DNA from: Ephydatia muelleri
Lineage: Eukaryota > Porifera > Demospongiae > Spongillida > Spongillidae
Assembly: GCA_013339895.1 (NCBI GenBank)
Contig: JABACO010000002.1
Coordinates: 16,762,242 to 16,826,241, forward strand
Length of the DNA stretch: 64,000 nucleotides
Reading direction: 5' to 3'
Shown here piece after piece: positions 9,563 through 19,079 of the stretch; the stretch's first letter is position 1, and each line of letters starts with the position of its first letter. The position numbers and the translations under genes were made by a program. Under the pieces are notes generated by a model, which saw nothing but the letters and a program-made list of their open reading frames with translations, was not told where the DNA came from and did not search any database.

Positions 9563-11395
9563 TTACTTTGCCTTGCCTTCTTCTATAAAAACACGTCCAT
9601 AGGACTCATTTTCACAGAGGGTAACCTCTCTGTTGACATACTCATTACATATATTATCATAAATGGCAGTTTCTGCAAATTTCGGATCAGAATTCGTGTG
9701 CAGGGCTTTACTGTAAGCAACACTGGTGTCAGAAGCAGCTTTTATCTTATCTTCGTTCTGTTTTCTGAGGCCATAGTACACACATGTTGAGAATAAGACC
9801 ATTCCAATGATGAATGCCACTCCTGCACCCACAGTTCCAGCAATGGTGGCAATGGGAAGTAGGGTGGCATCTGGGGTATAGCAATGAGTAATTTTAAACC
9901 ACCATTGCAATGATGACTACTCCTTCCATGCATACATCATCCTCATGCAAAGCTGACATACCACAGACATAATACATGTATTCAATTTCGTCACTGTTCT
10001 CACAGTCATTCAAAGTGATAACATTATAACCAGGGTGATTTTACTAATGCCAAGACCTCATGCAAGGTTGTCGCCTGACCATGGTTAATTAATTGATGTC
10101 AGTGTCTTTGTCCCTGTTGCACCCTATTGTACACTGTCCCATATCAGTCCATTGGAAGCATCGCCATTTTTTCATTTTATTTGGTGAGCGCTGCCAACTA
10201 AAATGGTATTATGAATTAATGGTATGCATTCATGCATGCATGTATGTGTGTATGTTTATGCATGCATGTGTGTATTTGTGTGTATGTATGTGTGTATGTA
10301 CATGTATGTATGCTTTGAATACCATGTTGTACATTTACATGCATGCAATTCAGTGACATGCATGTAAACCAGCCATGTAGATGCTGAAGTCAAACCCAGG
10401 TGGGGCACTGGGGAGTACGCACATCTTGTGTGTCCATCATTACCTTGCACATACGGTTGTAACAAATCATACTTATTATGAACTGGAGAAAGGCAGATGG
10501 AGATGGAGTGAACTGGGATATGAAACATGACTAATGTGGGACACACATTCCTGTTCTGGGAGTAAATAGCATTAGTGAAGTCATCTGTACAATGTGCTCT
10601 TCAGAAGAAACATAAGTGCTACAGTTGTAAAGTAACCAAACATGTCATGTACTTATAAGGTCACAAGTGCAGCAAGTATTTGCATGCATGCATCATGAAG
10701 TTGCAACCCACACATGTATTACTTACACTGTCATGTAGAGTTCATAACGGCTGTGTGTATGTATGCATGCATATATGAACTAGCGTGGCGTCCAAAAGAG
10801 TTAAGTGCACAAATTATACTGTGAAACAAGCAGTTTTACTACGACAGGGGTGGGCTGTTTCATTCTGGTTGCTAACAACAACTTCCACACTTTTACATGC
10901 CCCAACCAACCGTTGCCTGCCAAAATTGTTATGCTAGATAACAACAGGCGAGGCTATTGTTAATGGCCTGTGTGCATTCCTATGTAAGTGTCTCATAGTT
11001 CCGACCAAATCTTTAGACACAACAAACGAGTAGTAGGTCAGTGCAAGAGTGTTGTTCTTTCCCTTCTCTTATGCACTGGGTACCGTACTACATATATGTA
11101 AGACAGAGATTTTTTAAATTGTGGTTTATTTAACCGATTATACGCAGAGGTTGCAAATGTGCGTCTGTGGTGTCAGAAATGTGTCTACAGCCCTGACTGT
11201 ATGATATCACCAGAATAGATGATCACAAGCAAGTGAATTGTTAACAACAGGGTCTGTGCAAAGGTTAAATTGAATTGTTGCTATCTTACAGCCTTCATTT
11301 AGAGGAGAGAAACTGCATGATAAGGTTTTTGAACCTGCAGCATTTATACACTGCACACTCTGTGCGCATACAACCATTATGATGGCTACAAACAC
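9563..11395 (-). CDS. Putative single-pass membrane receptor (partial model)
   Basis: First exon 11,395 to about 11,215: signal peptide MFVAIIMVVCAQSVQC, then Cys-containing extracellular sequence. A middle exon starts at 10,555 after acceptor TACTCCCAG (NRNVCPTLVMFHIPVH). A third, about 10,043-9962, encodes YNVITLNDCENSDEIEYMYY followed by VC and donor CTGTG|GTATGT. The last exon, 9870-9563 after acceptor ACCCCAG, encodes a transmembrane helix (IATIAGTVGAGVAFIIGMVL), a basic stop-transfer region (GLRKQNEDK) and a cytoplasmic tail with three tyrosine motifs: YDNI, EYVNRE and SYGRVF. YVN-type motifs are typical Grb2-SH2 sites (family knowledge), so tyrosine-kinase signalling is an inference. 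Middle-exon boundaries are uncertain. A decayed homologue of the middle exon lies inverted at 61,040-61,480. Confidence 0.5.
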
Positions 11396-11545
11396 ATCAC
11401 TATGTATACTCAGAGTACAACCATGGCTACCAACACATCACAATGTATACTCAGAGTACAACCATGGCTACCAACACATCGCAAAGTACACTTAACATGC
11501 AACCATGTATGCAGCCCACACACAAAGTCCACTCAGCATACAACT
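11395..11545. repeat. About 41-bp tandem repeat
   Basis: Three to four copies of ACAACCATGGCTACCAACAC with a variable ATCACAATGTATACTCAGAGT half, decaying towards 11,545. Confidence 0.8.
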
Positions 11546-11787
11546 ATGCTACCAGCTACATGTATAACTACATGCATAGCTGAATTAGGGACAAGTCTAA
11601 TGATAGTCTCTGGCTCAAAAGTGTTCACGTTGATCACACCACTGCAACATGAAGCCTAACAAGATCACTAAAACAAATAGGTAAAATTCTCTAAAACGTA
11701 ATTTCCACACCGTGCATAAAATAGTAGCTTAATCCCCAATACGAAATGCATCATACACCTTATACACCTTAGGAAGGTTGATAAATG

Positions 11788-11858
11788 ATGTGTGTGTGTA
11801 TGTGTGTGTGTTTGTGCATATGTGTGTTTGTGTGTGTATGTGTGTGTGTGTGTATGTG
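11788..11858. repeat. TG microsatellite
   Basis: Interrupted (TG)n with TATG and TTTG variants. Confidence 0.8.
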
Positions 11859-12034
11859 GTATCAATGTTAGCAAAATAAAGAGTTATGTATAGCTGTCGC
11901 TTAGGTCCATGTCCCTATGCAAGTGTTTGAAGCTTTGAGATCTATGGGCATGTTACTCAGTATTTATTCCTTTGTTTCCTTCTCTTATGCACTAGGTGTG
12001 TCTGCATTGCTAGTTGTGCATACCTCTGAATTGC

Positions 12035-12185
12035 TTGTAACTTGCGTGTGTCTCTGCATTGCTAGCTGTGTGTGCTACTGCATTGCTAGTCATGTGTGGC
12101 TATGCATTGCCAGTCGTGTGTGGCTATGCATTGCTAGTCATGTGTGGTTATGCATTGCTAGTCGTGTGGTTATGCTTTGCTAGTT
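12035..12185. repeat. 24-bp minisatellite
   Basis: About six copies of TGTGGCTATGCATTGCTAGT plus CGTG. Confidence 0.85.
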
Positions 12186-12469
12186 ATATTGCAATTAGTG
12201 TGTATGTGTGTAATACTCATTCAGAAGGTCAGACCAATGTTTTGTTAGCCCGTCTGTGTGGCAAGGTGGGGACCAAGCATTCTTAGCCTGTGTGTAGGTT
12301 AAACAATCAAATTAATTAATTGATTCTGGGTACAATAACAAGCAATGCAAAAATTGCACAAATTTGGCAGCATGTTAATTTGGAAATTTCTGATTTTGTT
12401 TTTCTGCATCAGGCCAAACATTATTTTCATTTAAAACCTTTGCCATCATTTAGGAACATCTAGTGCATA

Positions 12470-12975
12470 TGTCAGCCATCTGCACATGTTGGCAGATAGA
12501 GCATATCCCAAGTCCAGCGACTTGAATTGATAAGAGACCAGTTTATGCAGTGCAAGGATGCATTCTTATGTTGGCAGATAGAGCATATCCCAAGTGGTTC
12601 ACAGTCCAGCGACTTGAATTGATAAGAGACCAGTTTATGCAGTGCATGCCTGCATTCTTTTCTCTACCCAGCTGTGACTAATGAAAGAGATGCTTCAATC
12701 AGCTGAGGATGTGCTTAAGCTGGTGTCTCAGCTGGAAGCTGCACAGACAGAATCTGAAACTACAAATCGACATGCAAACTCATGCATTAATGAAACCACT
12801 TGCTATGGTAGACCTAATTGCGTCTGTCTCCTTAAGGAAATGCCTCCTTCCATGTAGAAAACACTAGAATATAGGAGTTACACCATGGAATTTCAGGAAG
12901 TGGACCCATGCAGATTGAATATCCATACAAGGCCACCCTCTGAAGAGGCCTCTGGACTAAGCTAGACTAAGCTGC
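12470..12975. repeat. Dispersed repeat, copy A of the 12.5/61.8-kb pair
   Basis: This segment reappears inverted at 60,740-60,830 and 61,600-61,905 with very few differences over the best 150 bases (for example GACTTGAATTGATAAGAGAC). Its left part is internally duplicated in tandem (GGCAGATAGAGCATATCCCA at about 12,491 and 12,574). It contains a short frame (MKEMLQSAEDVLKLVSQLEA) after a splice-acceptor-like CTCTACCCAG. The other copy has a 12-base in-frame deletion there, weak evidence that it is or was an exon. Confidence 0.75.
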
Positions 12976-12979
12976 ATGG

Positions 12980-13700
12980 TGTCCAATAGGGTCGGCTGTG
13001 GCTTCCATGAATCTCCGGTTGCACAGTTGCAATACCAACTGTACATCTTTCTTCTTGACACACATGGCCAGTAAAACCTCGCACGTACTTTTTGGTTCCC
13101 CCCCCCCCCCCCCCCCATGTGTTCACCCACCATGGTACAATGCATCCAGACTCTCTAGCACACTCCTGGCAGGGAGTAAAGAAGTTGTAGATGCTTTACA
13201 AACATATCCTCCCATTTGCGGTGCAAGACCCCATCTATCCCGTTTTTGCATCCATATAGGGAAGAATGCCTCCAAGATGCATCTCTCAAGTAGTTGTCAG
13301 GTGTTGATATCCAGCATCTGCCTGATATAGATAAGGGTCAAAATTCTACTGAGCTTTGACTCCTCTTTTGTCCACGCCCGTTGCATGAGGTGTGACACTG
13401 CACCTTGTTTCATCCTCCTCCCCATCCAGTCAACACTGCATGCACCTGCCACATGACAATGCATCAGCATCACATAGCAGGCCGCATTGGTCAGCTATAG
13501 GGGAAACTCATGCCCATCTCAACAAACTTAACAGTAATCAGAGATAAGTTAGAGTAGGGTTAAGACACATTGATTATCAATGGTGAAGGGGGTCAAAAGA
13601 GGACCGTTTTCTCTGCGCCCTGACCAGATAATTTTGATAATTCCCCCCTCAGTAAGCTTTACTTATATGCTGCAGCAACTGCAAGGAGTAGCTTTACTAT
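12980..13700. other. No gene recognised; poly-C tract
   Basis: Holds a poly-C run near 13,098-13,116; no coding feature supported. Confidence 0.4.
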
Positions 13701-13705
13701 AAAGC

Positions 13706-13817
13706 GTCAAATGTAGCATAAATGCTATAGGTACATGTGAATGAGGGATAGGAAACAAGAACGTTTTTTACTATAGCGTACCACCCCTGACCTACACGCA
13801 TTTATGCTACATTGGAC
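13706..13817. repeat. Inverted repeat flanking the CACTA left end
   Basis: GTCAAATGTAGCATAAATGC (13,706-13,725) is nearly the exact reverse complement of GCATTTATGCTACATTGGAC (13,798-13,817). The right arm ends at the CACTA target site, so the element inserted at or beside this small foldback sequence. Confidence 0.7.
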
Positions 13818-14179
13818 ACTGTGCTACAAGTTGGATATACGATAGTGTATACTCTGCGTATATGCTAAATATACACACGAATATACACATGCTATACGCG
13901 AAGAATACGCATTGGTATATTTTGCGGATAGAACCAGAATCGCATGTCGTATATTTTGCGTATACTCGATACTATCACGTGCGCTTATTGTGGGTTTGTT
14001 ACTCTATGTCTCCGTGCACCATGACCGCTTCCGTACGCAGTACATATTTGGAAACGTCTCCGAATCAGTTTCTGTATACTAGCTCGTTTCTACTTGTGTA
14101 CTCATGATCACATGATCAAATTTATAATAAAATTAGGAATACAATCGATAAAGAAGCAGCGACCAAAAACATAAAACGT

Positions 14180-15427
14180 TCAAGCTTTCTCTCGTATCAT
14201 CCAGGGTTGGGCAGTTGGAGGAGTGGATGCGTCCAAGAGCGGTCCTTCAATTCTCTGCTTCTTTGGATGGAGCTTCGAGTTGCTGGTTCCGTTTATTCGT
14301 TCATCCAAGTCATCAATTAAGTCATTTAGCCTATCAGAACGCCACGACGGACGGCGACGTTGTAGAGTTTGAGCGTTCTGGTCGTCGCTCTCCTCTTCTG
14401 ACATCATTGTAGGCTTGATGTCACCCCATAACTGCTTCTCGTCGTCCTTCAGCACTTGGCACCGTTTCTCCCACAACTACAGCAGAAAAAAAGCATCACG
14501 CGACGTATAGTAAAAAAACTAGGACGTATAGAGGCCTACACGCTGTTGGCGGGATCGCTTGACACGCCGAGAAGTTGAATCGTTTGATGTCAGAGCCCTC
14601 TTCAGAGTTCTCTTGTAGGTAACTAAACCAGCTACAACAGACAAAAGCCATTTTGGTGAAAAGTAATGCACATAAAATACCTTTAACTGTGGCAATTGGG
14701 CAGTGATCCTTATCGAACTCGGCCGCTACCAGGCTTACGATCTTCTTATTGAATTGACTATCAATTCTGCCACCAGATAGAGATGCAAATGTATAAGAAA
14801 AGTACAGAGGGTAACAGACCCTAAAGTTACCCTTCGTCAAGCCGAAAGTGAAGTTCTTCTCCCAAATTGTTATACACTTCTCTTATACGACCCTGATAAG
14901 GTAAAAATAAACATTGTAATGAGATCCTAACTCCACTTGCCTGTATTTCAGTGGGGGCTTTGCGGGTGCGTGTGTGGCGCGGACTTTGGTGGGGCATCGC
15001 AGCGGTGGCAGTTTCATCTGCCTGCTGCAACACATCCACAGCTTCATTTTGCCTCTCCAGTGAAGAAACACGGTCCGAGAGGCTCTGGATGTTTTGCTCA
15101 ATATCCGATATGCGTCCCAGTATACTTGTTTGCATATCTGCAACGAGTTGGTGCATCCATCCTTTCAGTTCCTCCATCTCGTTTCTACGACTGGTACCAG
15201 TATTGCCACATTCTATTACCTCCCCAGGAAACCAAGTAGTCCGCGAATGCACAGCAGGTGGGGTGCCGTAAAATGCACTGGTAGAGGCACCGCCAATAAG
15301 CCTTCTTGGCGTAACATGACCATGCTGCTATGATCAAAATCATTAACCGCACCGTGAATATGCCACTAACCTGACCAGTTCTTTCTGGTGTGTCGACGCC
15401 TCTTTGACTTCGCGGATGAACATTCAT
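14180..15427 (-). CDS. CACTA accessory protein, six exons, coiled coil
   Basis: Exons 15,427-15,371, 15,327-14,941, 14,892-14,831, 14,766-14,681, 14,631-14,540 and 14,476-14,180 join in phase to 326 residues. Intron 2 uses a GC donor (ACAG|GCAAGT); the others are GT-AG. A leucine-rich coiled coil lies near residues 75-120 (ISDIEQNIQSLSDRVSSLER). Then comes a conserved-looking middle (GRIREVYNNLGEELHFRLDE, FNKKIVSLVAAEFDKDHCPI), a basic patch (RRVKRSRQQR) and a C-terminal module (LWGDIKPTMMSEEESDDQ, RRRPSWRSDRLNDLIDDLDE). I do not recognise a named domain. Divergent arrangement with the transposase inside one element suggests it is the second transposon protein, a role analogous to plant TNPA (inference). 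Confidence 0.72.
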
Positions 15428-15535
15428 TCTAGACCACGCGGTGTTTTAGCGCCAAATTTTACTTGCATTTTTAAATAAATTAATAAACATTCTTAGTACA
15501 AATTTAAGTGTTCCGGCGCGTAATTGGATCCTAAG
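15428..15535. promoter_or_regulatory. Divergent promoter region of the CACTA gene pair
   Basis: Only 108 bases separate the two start codons (15,427 minus, 15,536 plus). AT-rich (ATTTTTAAATAAATTAATAA) on an otherwise mixed background. A shared bidirectional promoter is inferred from geometry alone. Confidence 0.5.
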
Positions 15536-18526
15536 ATGTCTTCACGAAACAGAACTCGATGTCCTAAATGCTGTAAAAAGCTCAGTTATTCAGCTTACAA
15601 GCGTCACCAAAACCCTTTGTACTGTCCACCTGGAACGTCTTCTGAGGAAGCGTCTCAAAGCATTTTAATAGATCACGATGGGCCTGATGATGGCAGTGAT
15701 TCTTTTCAAACAGAAGGGAAAGACATTAGTGATGTTCGGAATTATGATCATGGAGAATCAGAGGAGGAAGAAGTGATTCAGAAAATTTCTGATGAATGGA
15801 GTGGTTCTGTCAGTTCTGACAAGGAATCAGATCTTGAGAATCATGAGCAAGAAAACGAAGCACAAGTAGTGGACAATATTGATGACATTGATCAAGAAAT
15901 GTGTGTGCAACCTATATCTACAGACATGATGCCAGATGATGTAAGCCACTATGAATCTGCATCCAGGTCAATGTACAACAGTACCAACGCCCTTTCAACT
16001 ACAAATCACAATGTGAATGTAGCTGGTGAAAAATCGTATGGATCATTAAGTAGCCTTGTGCTCCAACCTTTAGCCATAGGCTTGGTTTTTTTCCAGCTGG
16101 TGTACAAGGTTTCAGACAGGGGTATAGAATTTGTCTTAAAGGTTTTTGAAACTTTGCTAAAAACAATAGCTCAGTGTCTGAATGATGATAGAATACAGCT
16201 TCTATTAAACCAGTTACCAAAAACAGTTTATCAATTGAGAAAAATATTTGGAAAAAATAAAATTTGTGCAGAGTTAAACAAGTTTGCTGTGTGTCCCAAA
16301 TGCTCAGCATGCTATAATATCCGAAATTATGCATCCTCAAATATGGTTTGCACTGAAAAAACTGGAACTCGAAATATGACCTGTGGGGCTGAGCTTCTTC
16401 GCAAAGTTAAATGTGGAAAGCACTATCGATTTGTCCCCAAAAAAGTATATGTTTATTGCCCCTTAAAAACATCATTATGCAGGTTGTTTCTAAAGAAAGA
16501 ATTTTTAACGGATATTGAACATTGGAGATCACGGGCACCTGTTGAAAATGTACTGTCTGACATTTATGACGGAAATGTTTGGAAAGAGCTTTCTGCTCCA
16601 GGTCAGTTTCTTTCTGTTCCTTACAGCCTTTCCTTGCGTTTAAACATAGACTGGTTCAAGATTTATAAACATGTTAACTATAGTATGGGACTTATATACT
16701 TAGTCATTGAAAACTTACCTCGACATAAACGATTTAAACTGGACAATGTTATTATTGTGGGGTGCATTCCTGGACCTAATGAGCCAAAGTTGAGTGTAAA
16801 TTCATTTTTGAAGCCTCTAATTGATGATTTGATGGAGCTGTGGCACGGTACCCTTATCAAGTCAGGTTCAGCTTTTGGTGTTACTTCCGTAAGATGTATG
16901 CTAACCTCTATTTCAGCAGATATTCCTGCAACTCGTAAGTTGTGTGGGTTTATGTCACACAGTGCTCGACGGGGGTGTTCAAAATGTTTGAAGGAGTTTG
17001 AGTGTTTAGAGTTTGGTTCCAAACCTGATTATTCAGGATTTGATAGGAGTGCATGGTCACCAAGATGTCATGATTCTCACATGCATATTCTAAAACAAAT
17101 CATGCAGAGCAAATCTAGTCTTGAGAAAAAAGAATTGCAACGTACATGGGGAGTTAGATATTCAGAACTGATCCGACTACCCTACTTAGATCTTGTTCGA
17201 TTTCATGTTGTGGATCCTATGCATAATCTACTGTTAGGCACTGCAAAATACATGATGTCAGTGTGGAAGGATAATTACAACTTTTCTAAACAGGACTACC
17301 AGACTATGCAGGAAATTATAGACAGTACAAGAGTGCCACCATTTCTGGGTCGTATTCCACACAAAATAGAATCTAAAGTGTCTTCACTGACAGCAGATCA
17401 GTGGAAAAATTGGGTGCTAGTGTATTCTGTGCCCATACTTCATACCATTTTAACACTTGACGATCTGCGGTGCTGGTCTCATTTTGTTGAAGCATGTTCT
17501 CTGCTTCTCAAACCAATTGTGACCATAGATGATGTTATTAAGGGTGATGAGAAACTCACTGCATTCTGCAATACATATGAGAAATTGTATGGTAAAAATA
17601 AATGCACACCAAACATGCATCTTCACTTGCATTTAAAAGACTGTATGTTAGATTATGGACCAGTGCATTCATTTTGGTGCTTTCCATTTGAACGTTACAA
17701 TGGTGTTTTTGAAAGCTTCCAGAAAAATTGGATCTGCCCTGAACTTCAAGTGATGACAAAGTTTCTTAATTTTCAGGAAGCTAAGAGTCAGTTATCAATG
17801 ACAGGGGCCTGTATTGAGTGGCTTCATGAAGAAGAAACATCTTGCCAAGGCTCTATTCAACAGACCCTAGCTGATCCGAACAATTTACAAAGATACTCCA
17901 GACACGTTTTCTGTTCAATTGAACAAATCGATGCTACTAATAGTGTGACATATGAGGCAACATCAAAAGTGAGCGAGAAGCTGTTTTCATTGGATGAAGT
18001 TGAGTGGCTGAGAAACGTCTATTTGGCTCTATATCCTCTGTCAAAAATTACACATGTGTTTATGGCTCATGATGTTTTTAATGAGGTGAGTATTTTGGGG
18101 GAGAAATTTTTGTCAGTGAAAGCTAGGGGCAATAGTTCACATAGTATCATTGCCTATTGGCCAAAGCCTCTTGAAGGGAGAAACTTCTTATCAGCTAGCA
18201 GTTGTGAATACCGTGCAGGTGAAGTTCAATACTTCTTTTACCACACTGTGGCAATGATGCATCCCGGAAAACCAGAATCTCATGTCACTCATGTATTTGC
18301 ATATGTACACTGGTATGAAAATCATCCTTACCAAGACATGCAGGTGTATCCTATGAAAACATTCACCAACATTACAAAGAAAAGTGGACCATCAGTATTC
18401 CTTCCTCTAAGCAGGATCATTAATCAGTGTGCAGAATTAAACACAACACAGAAGTTTGACTTTGGAGTTGATAATGTGCTAGTGTTATGTCCAGTCAATA
18501 GAAAGATTCAACTTTTTGAATCTTAG
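15536..18526 (+). CDS. CACTA transposase (TNP2-like)
   Basis: Single uninterrupted frame; the first Met is at 15,536 (MSSRNRTRCPKC), giving 996 residues. N-terminal zinc-finger-like CPKCCKK...YKRH, an acidic region to about residue 140, a Cys-rich segment (CPKCSACY) near 255, then the transposase core: LRLNIDWF (Asp about 372), CIPGPNEPKLSVNSFLKPLI, SADIPATRKLCGFMSHSARR (Asp about 462) with CSKC, FHVVDPMHNLLLGTAKYMMS near 560, and SFWCFPFERYNGVFESF with Glu about 719. The PMHNL and FERYNG blocks and the spacing match animal CACTA TNP2 proteins, whose DDE residues cut and join the element ends in the nucleus. No frameshift or stop, so possibly functional. Confidence 0.88.
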   Translation: MSSRNRTRCPKCCKKLSYSAYKRHQNPLYCPPGTSSEEASQSILIDHDGPDDGSDSFQTEGKDISDVRNYDHGESEEEEVIQKISDEWSGSVSSDKESDLENHEQENEAQVVDNIDDIDQEMCVQPISTDMMPDDVSHYESASRSMYNSTNALSTTNHNVNVAGEKSYGSLSSLVLQPLAIGLVFFQLVYKVSDRGIEFVLKVFETLLKTIAQCLNDDRIQLLLNQLPKTVYQLRKIFGKNKICAELNKFAVCPKCSACYNIRNYASSNMVCTEKTGTRNMTCGAELLRKVKCGKHYRFVPKKVYVYCPLKTSLCRLFLKKEFLTDIEHWRSRAPVENVLSDIYDGNVWKELSAPGQFLSVPYSLSLRLNIDWFKIYKHVNYSMGLIYLVIENLPRHKRFKLDNVIIVGCIPGPNEPKLSVNSFLKPLIDDLMELWHGTLIKSGSAFGVTSVRCMLTSISADIPATRKLCGFMSHSARRGCSKCLKEFECLEFGSKPDYSGFDRSAWSPRCHDSHMHILKQIMQSKSSLEKKELQRTWGVRYSELIRLPYLDLVRFHVVDPMHNLLLGTAKYMMSVWKDNYNFSKQDYQTMQEIIDSTRVPPFLGRIPHKIESKVSSLTADQWKNWVLVYSVPILHTILTLDDLRCWSHFVEACSLLLKPIVTIDDVIKGDEKLTAFCNTYEKLYGKNKCTPNMHLHLHLKDCMLDYGPVHSFWCFPFERYNGVFESFQKNWICPELQVMTKFLNFQEAKSQLSMTGACIEWLHEEETSCQGSIQQTLADPNNLQRYSRHVFCSIEQIDATNSVTYEATSKVSEKLFSLDEVEWLRNVYLALYPLSKITHVFMAHDVFNEVSILGEKFLSVKARGNSSHSIIAYWPKPLEGRNFLSASSCEYRAGEVQYFFYHTVAMMHPGKPESHVTHVFAYVHWYENHPYQDMQVYPMKTFTNITKKSGPSVFLPLSRIINQCAELNTTQKFDFGVDNVLVLCPVNRKIQLFES

Positions 18527-18529
18527 AAT

Positions 18530-19075
18530 AGTAATCAATTCCAAGGTTTATAAAATGTTGTAATCACACTTCTGTACTCTACTTTGCATTGTTTCCTCAT
18601 TGACGTGGCAATACATACATGTTGTATTTATTATGGTACATTATTGAAGGGGCGTGGCATCATAACAACGTTATATTGATGCATCACATGACACGCAATT
18701 CTTAAATTGAATGCACGCGTATTCTTAATCTTATATGATTCAATCCGATATGTACTTGGAGAGAGAGTTATGATAATCATGAACCAGTAGAAAGTCATTC
18801 AGAACTGTTGCCTCTGTTTATGCATATATACTTATTACAAGATATAGCCATTGAAACATGATTGGTTGGTTATAATTGATGTTCCATTAGTCATGGCACT
18901 CTCACAACAATCTCATTGTAATGTCCATGAACAATGTGATGGTAATGACCCCGATACTAAAGTTATGCATGTGTTAATCAATATGTAAATATATACACGC
19001 ATGTGCTGATGTAAAATGATGATGGTCTGGTGTCAATAGTAGTGGTGATGTCAAAAGCTTCCTTGCCAAAGTAGC
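18530..19075. other. 3' flank of the transposase gene; no gene
   Basis: AT-rich non-coding stretch between the transposase stop and the satellite; no further feature supported. Confidence 0.5.
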
Positions 19076-19079
19076 CAGC

